A DNA stretch of 64,000 nt from Paenibacillus alvei DSM 29 (GCF_000293805.1 NZ_AMBZ01000001.1:1330001-1394000), one strand, 5' to 3'; counted from the first letter of the stretch, positions 1-8,321 are shown. Notes: generated by a model from the letters alone, not told the origin. Translations and numbers: made by a program.

Positions 1-113
1 ATAAACCATGGAACACATGGCTCCCATAATCAGCAGGACAGGAGGATGAGTTGGATTGCCGAAACTCTCTGTGCATATATCAATTCCATTGATTTTTTTA
101 TCTTTTCACTCAT
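1..113 (-). pseudogene. 5' end of alpha/beta hydrolase gene, frameshifted
   Basis: The gene runs off the left edge of the window. A good ribosome site (GAGGAG) precedes the ATG at 113. The first codons read MSEKIKK. After a run of seven A (plus-strand T at 93-99) the frame changes, and the next frame reads INGIDICTESFGNP followed by PPVLLIMGAMCSMVY, which is the typical N-terminus of RdmC-like alpha/beta-fold hydrolases, including the oxyanion-loop region. One extra A in the run would restore a continuous start. This could be true decay, phase variation or a sequencing error; only 37 codons are visible, so the substrate cannot be guessed. Confidence 0.6.
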
Positions 114-290
114 GAGATACTCCTCATTTCATTCGAATTTGTTAATGATAAAAACACACTCAAATAAACCCATACATTTTTCAAAAAAATGATGAGAGTA
201 GTTGAACTGTGCTTCAAATTAACGTAGACGAATGAATTTAATAATCATGAGAAGACCTCTCCTTCAAAACACAAAATTAGGGGTTCACCC

Positions 291-404
291 CATACCCATC
301 AACTTAAGAAATTAATTGTTCCCCAAAACGAAAAAAGTGAACTAAATTCCCATGGACACCTATGAAAAGATGAAATTTTCGTTTCTGTTAGGTTGATGGG
401 CATG
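291..404. mobile_element. 114-bp MITE with IS231-like terminal inverted repeats
   Basis: The left end reads CATACCCATCAACTTAAGAA and the right end, read inwards on the minus strand, begins CATGCCCATCAACCTAA. As I remember them, IS231 (IS4 family) ends are CATGCCCATCAACTTAAG. No open frame lies between them, so this is a non-autonomous derivative or an internally deleted copy. The base stretch just left of it, GGGGTTCACCC at 280-290, fits the GGG-N5-CCC target preference known for IS231A, but the right flank does not repeat it. Confidence 0.55.
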
Positions 405-694
405 GGATACCGCTCAACATTTTAACAAAATATATACTAAGCAAATTTCAGCATAAAGTAAACCACTTTTTCTTAAAATTGTTTCTTCCCTTTCTCGGCG
501 AAAACCAGCAATAATCCAAACAAATAATAAATGATACTTACCGTAATAACACCATAATCAACCTTATCTTCAGGAAACTTATGTATGTTTCAAAGAGACT
601 CCGCCTTTTCAACGTACAATGAACTTCAACAATTACTAGCTACTTCCTAAACATTGTTCTTCATTTACCAACCTGTTTATGCTTTTTTCAAACT
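405..694. other. AT-rich non-coding stretch
   Basis: Between the MITE and the IS3 remnant I see no convincing gene, start site or terminator. The segment is AT-rich, with stops in all frames. Confidence 0.4.
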
Positions 695-772
695 TTGCAA
701 CAGAACCAGTTTAACCATCATCATGTTCATGGAACTTTAGGTTATTTAAGTCCAGTTGAGTTCAGAAAATGA
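695..772 (+). pseudogene. IS3-family OrfB C-terminal remnant
   Basis: The reading frame gives LQQNQFNHHHVHGTLGYLSP and then VEFRK before TGA at 770-772. This is the conserved last block of IS3-family OrfB transposases (N-x-x-R/V-H-x-x-L-x-Y-x-x-P-x-E-F/Y). Nothing upstream continues the frame, so only the tail of the transposase survives. It marks an old insertion next to the TetR/reductase locus. Confidence 0.7.
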
Positions 773-840
773 GTCCTTAAAAAAGCAGTCTGAATTTGTG
801 TTGACAATCCACACCTCCATCAATACTATCAAAAGAACCT

Positions 841-2667
841 TTATACTGTTACAGCTTGAGAAATCCACTGAGCAGTTAGTTCAGGAAATTCAACAGGAAA
901 CTGATGACCGTACTGAATACGTGTAATATCCAAGTGTTCAAACTGCTTTGGGACATGATGATCTTTGTCCAAAGCTCCCCATAGTATCTTAATTTTCCTC
1001 TTATCCCATGTCTCGGGATTTAACTGAATGGATTTTGATATAGTTAAGCAAGACATGACCGTAGCGTTAGTTTTGCGAATACGAGGGGATTTTAAATCAC
1101 GGACCACAGAATGAGCGTAATTACTCAATAACTGACTCGATGTTCTGAAGCTATTGGCTTGAAGTAGCTCTTTTTCCAAACGGGCGGGCTCCATATATTT
1201 TAGAACGAAACTTGTAATACGTCGAAATCTATATTTAGGTTGGATAGGATGCAGTACTGGCTGCAATAAAATGAGTTGTTTGATCAGTGAGGGCAGCCGT
1301 TCCATCACTTGAGCCGCAATCAATCCGCCAAATGAATGCCCCACTAATATAACGGGTCTGTTCAACTCAGTGATCATAGTGGAAATGCTCTCTACATAGC
1401 CTTCTAGCACAGAAGGATTATGGTGATAAGGGGTACGCCCAAATCCAGGTAAATCTACGAACCAAGTATTTAAACTGCTTAAAAATTGTGAGAGGGGCAA
1501 AAGGGCATCGGCATTGCTGAACGTCCCATGAAGAAAAATAATAGGCGTTTCATTCCTATCTTTCTCTAGCGAAACTAAGTTAGCCCTTCTTCGTTGACTA
1601 AAATCTTTCTGCTCATTTTGATTCAGGCCTAAATGATTTAACCGATAATCCAAATCACTAATGATAAAAGGGAGCGTGGACGGAACTACGAATGAATTTC
1701 TGCCGTTCCTTTGTTCTATTTCTAATTTACTGTAAACAGGGAATTCCGACTTAACAAGAAAACTCATGGATTCTTTAGGAATACCAAGCATCTTACCAGC
1801 ACCCATTCTAAGCACAGTTTTCAATAACGGAAGCGGTATAGTTCCTAACGGCTTTGTTGTCTGCAATTCGTGTGCCATGAGTTTGATGACAGTTCGGATC
1901 GACGGACTCTCTTGCTTAGAATCTAAAAGATAGTAGGTATTGCTTGATAACCCTTCTGTATTAGCAAGTTTTGAAATAAACGAAGCCACATGATCAATAT
2001 GAACCATCGGTAACCAATAATCGTCGCCGCCTGGAACAAGTGGCATAAGATTTCGCCTTACGGCATCGACTAAGATACTAAGGCCTCCAATCTGTTCTGT
2101 TTTCCCTGAGAAGGAGTCTCCGACGATTACACTAGGATTAACAGTAGATAAGGGAATGCTCATGTTATGAAGAGATTTTCGTATATAAGAGTCGGCTAAA
2201 AACTTCATTTTTTCATAAGGCGGTTGATTGTCCAGCAAATGATCTAGATCCAACAATGCATTTTGTTCATGATAGGGACTCATAAAGCCTACGACATGGA
2301 TAAAATGCTTTAATTCTTTTGCAGCGTGGATATCCTGTGCTAGCCGAGCAAGGGATTTTGCAGGAGCGAGGAAAGACTGCTCAGCTTCACTGAGGTTCAA
2401 CTCAATATTCATTGGACCTCCTGCATGAATAATTAGATCAGTTGCAAGTAATTGCTTGTAGCTGTCATCACTTAAACCTAATCGAGGCTGCGTTAGATCA
2501 CCGATAACAGGAACAATGTTGTTCTGTTGATCGGGTGACAGTTGATTGATGATGGTAAGAAGACGATTTTTTTGACGTACAAGTGCATAAATCTGATGCT
2601 GAGAAGCTAACTCAGCGATTAAATGACGTCCAATATAACCAGTTCCGCCGGTCATGAAGATATTCAT
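841..2667 (-). CDS. Two-domain protein: NAD(P)-dependent extended SDR/thioester-reductase-like domain fused to alpha/beta hydrolase
   Basis: A 608-residue protein. Residues 6-13 are TGGTGYIG, the dinucleotide-binding turn of extended SDRs. The GDLTQPRLGLS stretch near 57-66 and a YxxxK pair (Y151, K155) resemble male-sterility/thioester-reductase type enzymes, which act on thioesters or activated fatty acyls. From about residue 373 a second, complete alpha/beta hydrolase starts: oxyanion HG at 380-381, nucleophile S445 in GHSFGG, and a late GHQFP that could supply the histidine. The ATG at 2667 has GGAG about 10 nt upstream. The gene follows the TetR gene on the same strand with a 59-nt gap that holds an AGTACT-AACT-AGTACT operator, so the regulator very probably controls it. 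The substrate is unknown; a role in handling a lipid or toxic acyl compound is inference. Confidence 0.8.
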   Translation of the reverse strand: MNIFMTGGTGYIGRHLIAELASQHQIYALVRQKNRLLTIINQLSPDQQNNIVPVIGDLTQPRLGLSDDSYKQLLATDLIIHAGGPMNIELNLSEAEQSFLAPAKSLARLAQDIHAAKELKHFIHVVGFMSPYHEQNALLDLDHLLDNQPPYEKMKFLADSYIRKSLHNMSIPLSTVNPSVIVGDSFSGKTEQIGGLSILVDAVRRNLMPLVPGGDDYWLPMVHIDHVASFISKLANTEGLSSNTYYLLDSKQESPSIRTVIKLMAHELQTTKPLGTIPLPLLKTVLRMGAGKMLGIPKESMSFLVKSEFPVYSKLEIEQRNGRNSFVVPSTLPFIISDLDYRLNHLGLNQNEQKDFSQRRRANLVSLEKDRNETPIIFLHGTFSNADALLPLSQFLSSLNTWFVDLPGFGRTPYHHNPSVLEGYVESISTMITELNRPVILVGHSFGGLIAAQVMERLPSLIKQLILLQPVLHPIQPKYRFRRITSFVLKYMEPARLEKELLQANSFRTSSQLLSNYAHSVVRDLKSPRIRKTNATVMSCLTISKSIQLNPETWDKRKIKILWGALDKDHHVPKQFEHLDITRIQYGHQFPVEFPELTAQWISQAVTV

Positions 2668-2694
2668 AATAAAAACACTCCTTTATTATTTTAT

Positions 2695-2710
2695 AGTACT
2701 AACTAGTACT
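2695..2710. promoter_or_regulatory. Candidate TetR operator, copy A
   Basis: AGTACT-AACT-AGTACT: two AGTACT half-sites separated by 4 nt, 28-43 nt before the start of the reductase-hydrolase gene. The same arrangement, half-site and spacing alike, occurs before the TetR gene at 3315-3330. Confidence 0.65.
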
Positions 2711-2726
2711 AATATATCTAAAAATA

Positions 2727-3311
2727 TTACTTTAGCATGGAAGCTAAAGCAGGAAATAAATTTTTGATCATATCTTGGTTGTTAGAAGCTTGAGCCAAGA
2801 AGAGAGCACCCTCAATAGAGGAGACAATCAACATAGCTGTTTGTTTAACAGGCAGCTCTTCCTTTAGTTCTTGTCGTGCAATCCCTTGGGCTAAAATCAA
2901 TTCAACACCATGCAGCTGTTTTTCAAAAAAACTCTTGATTCTATCTCTAATTTCAACCGCGTCAATAGGCGTCTGTGTATACAGAGTCAGGAAAGGACAA
3001 CCGCCAAGGTAGTTATTTTGTTCAATAGTATCGCTTAAAATGTGGAGTACCGCTTCTAATTTCTCCTGAACGGTGAGCTCAGTTTGAGACACAATATAAT
3101 TAATTCGCTGCTCGTAATGTGCTATCAACTGATTAACAATAGCGAGCAGCAGCTCCTCCTTGCTCTTAAAATAATAATAAATGTTCGTTTTTGAAACTTT
3201 GCTACGTGCGACTATGTCGTCCATGCTTGTTGCCAGAAAACCTTTAGTAAGAAACAATGTAAAAGCGGATTGCAGAGCAATATCTTTATTACTAAGTGTA
3301 TTTTTTTTCAT
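2727..3311 (-). CDS. TetR/AcrR-family transcriptional regulator
   Basis: A 194-residue regulator starting MKKNTLSNKDIALQSAFTLF. The N-terminal helix-turn-helix is plain: SMDDIVARSKVSKTNIYYYF, then KSKEELLLAIV, the classic TetR recognition region. The rest is a helical ligand-binding and dimerisation domain. An upstream in-frame ATG at 3368 would add 19 residues, but those codons cover the promoter and operator, so 3311 is preferred. There is no Shine-Dalgarno sequence before it; the promoter geometry predicts a transcript beginning at or next to the ATG (leaderless). It lies directly upstream of the reductase-hydrolase gene and probably represses both genes in response to a small molecule; the ligand is not predictable. 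Confidence 0.85.
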   Translation of the reverse strand: MKKNTLSNKDIALQSAFTLFLTKGFLATSMDDIVARSKVSKTNIYYYFKSKEELLLAIVNQLIAHYEQRINYIVSQTELTVQEKLEAVLHILSDTIEQNNYLGGCPFLTLYTQTPIDAVEIRDRIKSFFEKQLHGVELILAQGIARQELKEELPVKQTAMLIVSSIEGALFLAQASNNQDMIKNLFPALASMLK

Positions 3312-3314
3312 ATT

Positions 3315-3330
3315 AGTACTATACAGTACT
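3315..3330. promoter_or_regulatory. Candidate TetR operator, copy B (autoregulation)
   Basis: AGTACT-ATAC-AGTACT, the same half-sites and 4-nt spacing as at 2695-2710. It covers the -10 element and part of the spacer of the TetR promoter and ends 4 nt before the ATG, so bound repressor would block RNA polymerase. Confidence 0.65.
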
Positions 3331-3346
3331 ACAAATGGAGAGTCAA
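3318..3346 (-). promoter_or_regulatory. Sigma-A-type promoter of the TetR gene
   Basis: On the minus strand, -35 TTGACT (3346-3341), a 17-nt spacer and -10 TATAGT (3323-3318). The ATG at 3311 lies seven bases after the -10 element, about where transcription should begin, so the mRNA would have almost no leader. Confidence 0.6.
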
Positions 3347-3693
3347 GGGAATGATTGATGAAATGCATAGGGGTTCGATCGAGATATGTGTAAAAATAGG
3401 TTGTAGGCTTTCCACTTATTTATCAATCTTTGCAAAAAGATATCCAAGGATAACAAAGTGATTGTTTCGTCTGTTCAATTTCTTACAGAAAAACGGACGA
3501 AAATCCCATAGGTATGAGAAAAAAACAGCCTTTGATATCTTAGGCATCGTATACAATTTTTCTATTTCTCACAATCATGTAGCGTAATCTAAAAATTTGA
3601 ACCCCGATAGGGTTTATTTGGTATGCAATTTTATTACTCAAATGGATTGAATTCGAAACAGATTATCTATACGAAGTCAATCTGTTCGTCAGC
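3347..3693. other. Intergenic stretch with one hairpin
   Basis: No gene is supported here. A hairpin TTCGTCTGTT / AACGGACGAA lies at 3466-3501 (9 of 10 pairs) but lacks a T run on either side, so it is at best a weak terminator behind the DinB-like gene. Confidence 0.35.
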
Positions 3694-4260
3694 CTAACCA
3701 CTTTGCATTTGTAAGAAAGCGTCCAGCCGCTCCTTCTGAAGAAGATGGTGGCGGTAATGCATCTCCACCATTGCGAACCATTCGACCGCGTTTAACGCGC
3801 CGAAGGCTACAGCCGGATGAATCGCTTTCCGCTGCAGCCGCTCTGAATCTATGCTCTGCAGCAACGTCCCAATCTCATGCATGCGGCGCCTTGCTTCCTC
3901 CAGCTTGGCAACAAGCTGCTCCTTGCTCTCCGGCTGAGGAGGCGTATACTGCAAGTCGGCCGGTACCTGAATACGAACCGGCGGGAAGCTCCCTTGCTCA
4001 AACACGGCATGGCCAGCCTCCGTTTTCCCGCCTGCCTCCTCGCTGCCGCCACCAGGCGCCATACACTGCTCCGCAAGACGGAGCTGCAAGTTCAGCGTGG
4101 AATGGGGCAGATGCAGATACATTTGTCCCAGCGACCATTCGTTCTCGCTTGGCTTGCGCCACAGTTCCGTCAGACAATACTCGTCCAGCTCCTGAACATA
4201 ATGCTTCGATATCTCGTCGAACCGTACTAAAATATCCGCAATCCTCATGTTCTTGTTCAT
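3694..4260 (-). CDS. DinB-like (four-helix bundle) protein
   Basis: A 188-residue protein of the DinB/YfiT-like superfamily: RFDEISKHYVQELDEYCLTE and WSLGQMYLHLPHS near the N-terminus, and HYRHHLLQKERLDAFL near the C-terminus. The histidines in LHLPHS and HYRHH are where this family binds a divalent metal. Members include thiol transferases and stress proteins, so the reaction cannot be named. The first ATG (4269) sits right on the GAGGAG ribosome site; the ATG at 4260 has it 9 nt away and is preferred. The gene appears monocistronic. The middle carries a Gly/Glu-rich insertion (PGGGSEEAGGK). Confidence 0.75.
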   Translation of the reverse strand: MNKNMRIADILVRFDEISKHYVQELDEYCLTELWRKPSENEWSLGQMYLHLPHSTLNLQLRLAEQCMAPGGGSEEAGGKTEAGHAVFEQGSFPPVRIQVPADLQYTPPQPESKEQLVAKLEEARRRMHEIGTLLQSIDSERLQRKAIHPAVAFGALNAVEWFAMVEMHYRHHLLQKERLDAFLQMQSG

Positions 4261-4433
4261 CAAGATCATCTCCTCGAATACAGAAGTACTCTCATCGTAT
4301 GAGAGGGTTCAAGAAAAAAGCATATTCGTAGTTTATATCTTTAATTCTAAACCTTCGTTGAAAATCCTGCCCGATAAATGAATGCCATTCCCGCTCCAAT
4401 CCTGTTTTTTCTCAGATTACAATTTTGGAAATA

Positions 4434-4476
4434 AGAAAAGAAAACAGCCGATTTCACCTCTAAGGAAATCGGCTGT
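4434..4476 (-). terminator. Rho-independent terminator of the HxlR gene
   Basis: Stem ACAGCCGATTTC (4444-4455) with GAAATCGGCTGT (4465-4476). On the minus strand it is followed by TTTTCTTTTCTT. Confidence 0.8.
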
Positions 4477-4533
4477 ATTATCTGTATTACGATTCATGTC
4501 CCGGAAGAAATGGGAATGAGGTATACACATCCC

Positions 4534-4905
4534 CTACTTAAGCTGTTCATTCAACACACTATCTTCTAACACAGAAAATTTATCCCCATATACTTTCGTT
4601 AAATGTTTCTCCCCCCATGTACATAATGAACTTAAAATCCCTTCTAAGCTTCGTCCATATTCACTAAGCTCGTATTCTACTCTTGGTGGAACTTGATTGT
4701 ACACGATTCGATTGATAACCCCATCCTCTTCAAGCTCGCGCAGCTGTTGGGTAAGCATTTTTTGCGTAATACTTGGCATGAGCCGCTTTAATTCGCTTGT
4801 CCGTTTTTTTCCGTGAGTCAAATGGCAAAGAATCACACACTTCCACTTTCCACCTATAACTTCTAATGTCGCTTCAACAGAGATATTGTATTTCTTCTTT
4901 TGCAT
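4534..4905 (-). CDS. ytcD: HxlR/MarR-type winged-helix regulator, YtcD-like
   Basis: A 123-residue HxlR-family protein: VEATLEVIGGKWKCVILCHL, then SELKRLMPSITQKMLTQQLR (recognition helix) and the wing VPPRVEYELSEYG. The family typically senses electrophiles or redox-active compounds and acts as a dimer. The ATG at 4905 has AAGGAGGAG 7 nt upstream; the GTG 9 codons earlier is part of that ribosome site and is rejected. It diverges from the MFS-aldo/keto reductase pair, the arrangement of ytcD-ytbD-ytbE in B. subtilis, so it very likely represses that pair. Only one cysteine is near the N-terminus (in KWKCVILC there are two, closely spaced), which could be the sensing residues; this is inference. 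Confidence 0.85.
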   Translation of the reverse strand: MQKKKYNISVEATLEVIGGKWKCVILCHLTHGKKRTSELKRLMPSITQKMLTQQLRELEEDGVINRIVYNQVPPRVEYELSEYGRSLEGILSSLCTWGEKHLTKVYGDKFSVLEDSVLNEQLK

Positions 4906-4941
4906 CGTGATTCTCCTCCTTCTTATAGGCACTAAAAAGTA

Positions 4942-5075
4942 CCTATATTACTTTCTGGTTCCTATATAACTTTCAAGTGCGTACTTTCATTTAAGAACGA
5001 TATATTTCATAATAACATTTGTCGGTTGAGAAATACTATACTTTCTTCAATTTCACAATAACATTTTGAGGTTGA
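4942..5075. promoter_or_regulatory. Divergent control region with two sets of direct repeats
   Basis: Two 14-bp copies, CCTATATTACTTTC (4942-4955) and CCTATATAACTTTC (4961-4974), lie 19 nt apart, followed by a third partial GTACTTTC at 4981. Further on, a 24-nt segment at 5006-5029 (TTCATAATAACATTT...) returns at 5052-5075 (TTCACAATAACATTT...). Both sets sit between divergent ytcD and ytbD, where the HxlR dimer would be expected to bind. Confidence 0.5.
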
Positions 5076-5144
5076 TACCCTTCAAATTTTATTATTCGCT
5101 GAAAAGAAAGTTCCCATTTATATAACAGAAAAGGAGGAGACAAT

Positions 5145-6338
5145 ATGGAACTAAATAAAAAGCAAAGCATGTTAGCATTGCTTGCCTTAGCAGTAAGTGC
5201 TTTTGCAATCGGAACGACTGAATTCATCAGTGTCGGATTGCTGCCTCTTATTGCAAATGATTTAGGTATTCCAGTTACCACGGCAGGATTAACAGTGTCC
5301 CTATATGCATTAGGAGCAACGTTTGGAGCTCCGATTTTGACAGCTTTGACATCAAGTATGTCACGTAAGAAATTATTACTTTGGATCATGATTGTCTTTA
5401 TTATTGGCAATACTGTTGCTGCAATCTCAACGACAATCGGGTTATTGCTAGTCGCACGAGTGATATCAGCATTCTCACATGGGGTCTTCATGTCAATTGG
5501 ATCGACAATTGCAGCCGATTTAGTTCCAGAAGACCGCAGAGCTAGTGCGATTTCCATTATGTTTACCGGTCTTACCGTAGCTACAGTAACGGGTGTTCCA
5601 TTCGGAACCTTTATTGGGCAGCAGTTAGGATGGAGAACCGCCTTTATTGCCATTGTTATCATTGGTGTTATTGCATTACTTGCAAATAGCATACTTGTTC
5701 CATCTCAATTGCGAAAAGGAGTAAAAACTACTTTTCGTGATCAGCTTAAACTTGTAACAAATGGTCGGTTATTGCTATTATTCATCATTACAGCATTAGG
5801 ATATGGCGGAACATTTGTCGTGTTTACCTACTTATCACCATTGCTTCAAGACATCACTGGGTTTAAAGAAGGAACGGTAGCTGTCATTCTGTTAGCTTAC
5901 GGTATCGCGATTGCGATTGGGAATATGATTGGAGGTAAGTTATCGAATCGAAACCCAATTGGTGCATTGTTCTATATGTTTATAGTACAAGCAATCGTCT
6001 TATTTATTTTGATGTTTACAGCACCATTTAAAGTTGCTGGGTTGATAACCATCCTGTTGATGGGGCTGTTGGCATTTATGAATGTGCCGGGCTTGCAAGT
6101 ATATGTTTTGATACTGGCTGAGCGCTTTGTTCCTAGTGCGGTTGATGTGGCATCGGCAATCAATATTGCTGCATTTAATGCCGGAATTGCGATAGGCTCC
6201 TTTGTAGGCGGTCTAGTTACTGACTCGATAGGACTAATCCATACGACTTGGATTGGAGCACTTATGGTAGTAGTCGCTACAATCTTAACTGGATTTAGCA
6301 GAGCTATGGAACGAAAAGATCAAGTAAGCAAAAAATAA
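5145..6338 (+). CDS. ytbD: MFS drug/metabolite efflux transporter (DHA1 type), YtbD-like
   Basis: A 397-residue, strongly hydrophobic protein with about 12 membrane segments. It starts MELNKKQSMLALLALAVSAF and contains TTEFISVGLLP in the first segment and a basic loop SRKKLLL between helices 2 and 3, both usual for the AraJ/YdhP/YtbD group of proton-driven exporters. AGGAGGAG precedes the ATG by 5 nt. The aldo/keto reductase gene follows 20 nt later, and an HxlR regulator diverges from it. The shared cassette suggests export plus reduction of reactive carbonyls or quinones; the real substrate is not known. Confidence 0.88.
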   Translation: MELNKKQSMLALLALAVSAFAIGTTEFISVGLLPLIANDLGIPVTTAGLTVSLYALGATFGAPILTALTSSMSRKKLLLWIMIVFIIGNTVAAISTTIGLLLVARVISAFSHGVFMSIGSTIAADLVPEDRRASAISIMFTGLTVATVTGVPFGTFIGQQLGWRTAFIAIVIIGVIALLANSILVPSQLRKGVKTTFRDQLKLVTNGRLLLLFIITALGYGGTFVVFTYLSPLLQDITGFKEGTVAVILLAYGIAIAIGNMIGGKLSNRNPIGALFYMFIVQAIVLFILMFTAPFKVAGLITILLMGLLAFMNVPGLQVYVLILAERFVPSAVDVASAINIAAFNAGIAIGSFVGGLVTDSIGLIHTTWIGALMVVVATILTGFSRAMERKDQVSKK

Positions 6339-6358
6339 AAAATTTGGAGGTTTTAATT

Positions 6359-7204
6359 ATGATGGCAAAAAATTTGCAAGATACAACAACTTTGAATAAT
6401 GGCGTGAAAATGCCTTGGTTTGGACTTGGAGTTTTCAAAGTCGAAGAAGGCCCTGAATTGGTGAATGCAGTCAAAACAGCGATTAAACATGGATACCGCA
6501 GCGTGGATACCGCAGCGATTTATGGGAATGAAGAAGGTGTTGGCCAAGGGATCCGAGAAGGCTTGAAGGAAGCGGGCATTTCAAGAGAAGAGTTATTTGT
6601 CACTTCTAAGGTTTGGAACGCGGATTTGGGATATGAATCTACGATTGCTGCTTATGAAACAAGCTTGAAGAAACTGGGCTTAGAATATTTGGATTTGTAT
6701 TTGATTCATTGGCCGGTTGAAGGAAAATATAAAGATGCTTGGAGAGCGTTGGAAACTCTTTATAAAGAAGGCCGCGTAAAAGCAATTGGCGTAAGTAATT
6801 TCCAAATCCATCATTTGCAAGACTTGATGAAGGACGCTGAAATTAAGCCGATGATCAACCAAGTAGAATACCATCCACGATTGACTCAAAAAGAGCTGCA
6901 AGCATTTTGCCAAGACAACGGTATTCAGTTTGAAGCATGGTCACCACTCATGCAAGGTCAATTGCTTGACAACGAAGTTATTCAGGAAATTGCGAACAAG
7001 CATAATAAATCTGTTGCCCAAGTTATTTTGCGTTGGGACTTGCAGAACGGAGTGGTTACCATTCCAAAATCAACAAAAGAGCATCGAATTGTTGAAAATG
7101 CGAATGTGTTTGACTTTGAACTGACAAAAGAAGAAATGGAAATCATTGATGGATTAAATCAAAACCATCGTGTAGGTCCAGACCCAGATAACTTTGATTT
7201 TTAA
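6359..7204 (+). CDS. ytbE: Aldo/keto reductase, YtbE-like
   Basis: A 281-residue AKR (TIM barrel, NADPH-dependent). It begins MMAKNLQDTTTLNNG and shows the full tetrad: D50 and Y55 in SVDTAAIYGNE, K84 in VTSKVW, H117 in LIHWP. The cofactor-binding end IPKSTKEHRI is present. The family reduces aldehydes and ketones such as methylglyoxal to alcohols. GGAGG lies 8 nt before the ATG at 6359; the upstream TTG at 6344 overlaps that ribosome site and is rejected. It is probably co-transcribed with the upstream MFS gene and ends at a strong terminator. Confidence 0.92.
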   Translation: MMAKNLQDTTTLNNGVKMPWFGLGVFKVEEGPELVNAVKTAIKHGYRSVDTAAIYGNEEGVGQGIREGLKEAGISREELFVTSKVWNADLGYESTIAAYETSLKKLGLEYLDLYLIHWPVEGKYKDAWRALETLYKEGRVKAIGVSNFQIHHLQDLMKDAEIKPMINQVEYHPRLTQKELQAFCQDNGIQFEAWSPLMQGQLLDNEVIQEIANKHNKSVAQVILRWDLQNGVVTIPKSTKEHRIVENANVFDFELTKEEMEIIDGLNQNHRVGPDPDNFDF

Positions 7205-7232
7205 TAAAAAACTCGGGCTGCGAGTTCTCAGC

Positions 7233-7269
7233 GTGTAGAGAAAGAGCTATTCTTTCTCTACACTTTTTT
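7233..7269 (+). terminator. Rho-independent terminator after ytbE
   Basis: Perfect 13-bp stem GTGTAGAGAAAGA / TCTTTCTCTACAC with a 5-nt loop, followed by TTTTTT. Confidence 0.9.
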
Positions 7270-7325
7270 ATGTTGAAACAACGACAATCTAGAGCTATAT
7301 TTCCTGCTGACAGTAGCGCTCCAGC

Positions 7326-8321
7326 TTAAGGCGTAAGAGAAAAGGAATAAAATTCTCCTTTCTTGTTGATCTTGCCCACGATTGTAGGTTGTTTGTCCTT
7401 CTTAAATGTATATTCGTTCAATTTAACAGTCACTTTATATCCGGCCAAATTGACATTGAATATTGATTTAACTTTGCCGCTTGCTGCAGAAATCGCTTGT
7501 TTTGGGGTATATTTGGGTTTGGCAAAGGATTTGGCAAAATCTTTGTCGCTCGTCCAATCCGTATAAATCGTATCGACTTCCAACACTTGATTAGTTATTG
7601 CGTCAATCTTGACGCTATGATGATCGTAGTGATCTCTAAAATGCCAAAAATAGCTGCCGGCGACTTCATCCTTTACCCGCTCCGCGCGAACAAGATTTAC
7701 TTTTTCTTTCCTTAATTGATTAATTGCGTTAACAGCTTTATTCAACAATTTTTTATCTACTTGGGCTGAGGAATAGCTTTGTCTGGCGATGATTTTGTTC
7801 CCTTTGTCGAGATCGATATCCAGCGATGCTGTCCCCCAGAATACCCAGTAATTTCGCGGCTCATTATCTTGATATGGCGATTTTACTCTCCATAATGCGT
7901 TGAACGTTAATGGATATTTCTTATCCTCGAACTTCGCGATGAAAGCATTCACCTTCTTAAGAACGGCTGACTCCAACGCAAGATCCTTATCTTTGATTTG
8001 ATAATAGACGGTTGCATTATTCACTCGTTGTTTTTTCTTGTCGTAACCAACAGTAAACCTTGCTGCAGGCTGGGACAGCTCCCCTTCTAGATCAATATTG
8101 TCACTATTATTCGCCATTACTTTGAGATCCGATTTCATCTCATTGCCTTTTGCAATATCCCCAAGAGCGGCTTTGACCTTCTCTAAAACAGTTGAATCGA
8201 GCTGTGATTTAGCCGTACTTTCAATAACTTCTGTGTGCGTTTCTGCCTGTACAGGTCCATTAAAAAAGCTGCATGTCAATAAGGCGGCCATAACGGTAAG
8301 TAGAGCGATTCTTCTTCGCAT
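7326..8321 (-). CDS. Secreted protein of unknown function
   Basis: A 331-residue protein with a Sec signal peptide: MRRR, then a hydrophobic stretch IALLTVMAALLTCSFF and an A-x-A-like site at PVQA. The ATG at 8321 has GAAGGAAGGG 5 nt upstream; the 34 codons before it are not signal-like and are rejected. The mature part is rich in Lys/Asp and contains at least two repeats of a strand-helix pattern (VFWGTASLDIDLDKGNKIIARQ and HSVKIDAITNQVLEVDTIYT), which recalls PepSY/YcdB-like domains of Bacillales surface proteins, but the match is loose. It seems to stand alone. Function not assigned. Confidence 0.7.
   Translation of the reverse strand: MRRRIALLTVMAALLTCSFFNGPVQAETHTEVIESTAKSQLDSTVLEKVKAALGDIAKGNEMKSDLKVMANNSDNIDLEGELSQPAARFTVGYDKKKQRVNNATVYYQIKDKDLALESAVLKKVNAFIAKFEDKKYPLTFNALWRVKSPYQDNEPRNYWVFWGTASLDIDLDKGNKIIARQSYSSAQVDKKLLNKAVNAINQLRKEKVNLVRAERVKDEVAGSYFWHFRDHYDHHSVKIDAITNQVLEVDTIYTDWTSDKDFAKSFAKPKYTPKQAISAASGKVKSIFNVNLAGYKVTVKLNEYTFKKDKQPTIVGKINKKGEFYSFSLTP

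Noticed and set aside
3771-4331. Plus-strand open frames of 117-186 codons over the DinB-like gene
   Set aside because: They overlap a clear DinB-family gene, are compositionally odd (Arg/Ser/Pro/Ala-rich) and have no start signals.
5036-5692. 218-codon minus-strand frame opposite ytbD
   Set aside because: Antisense to an obvious membrane transporter, with a composition that is its mirror image.
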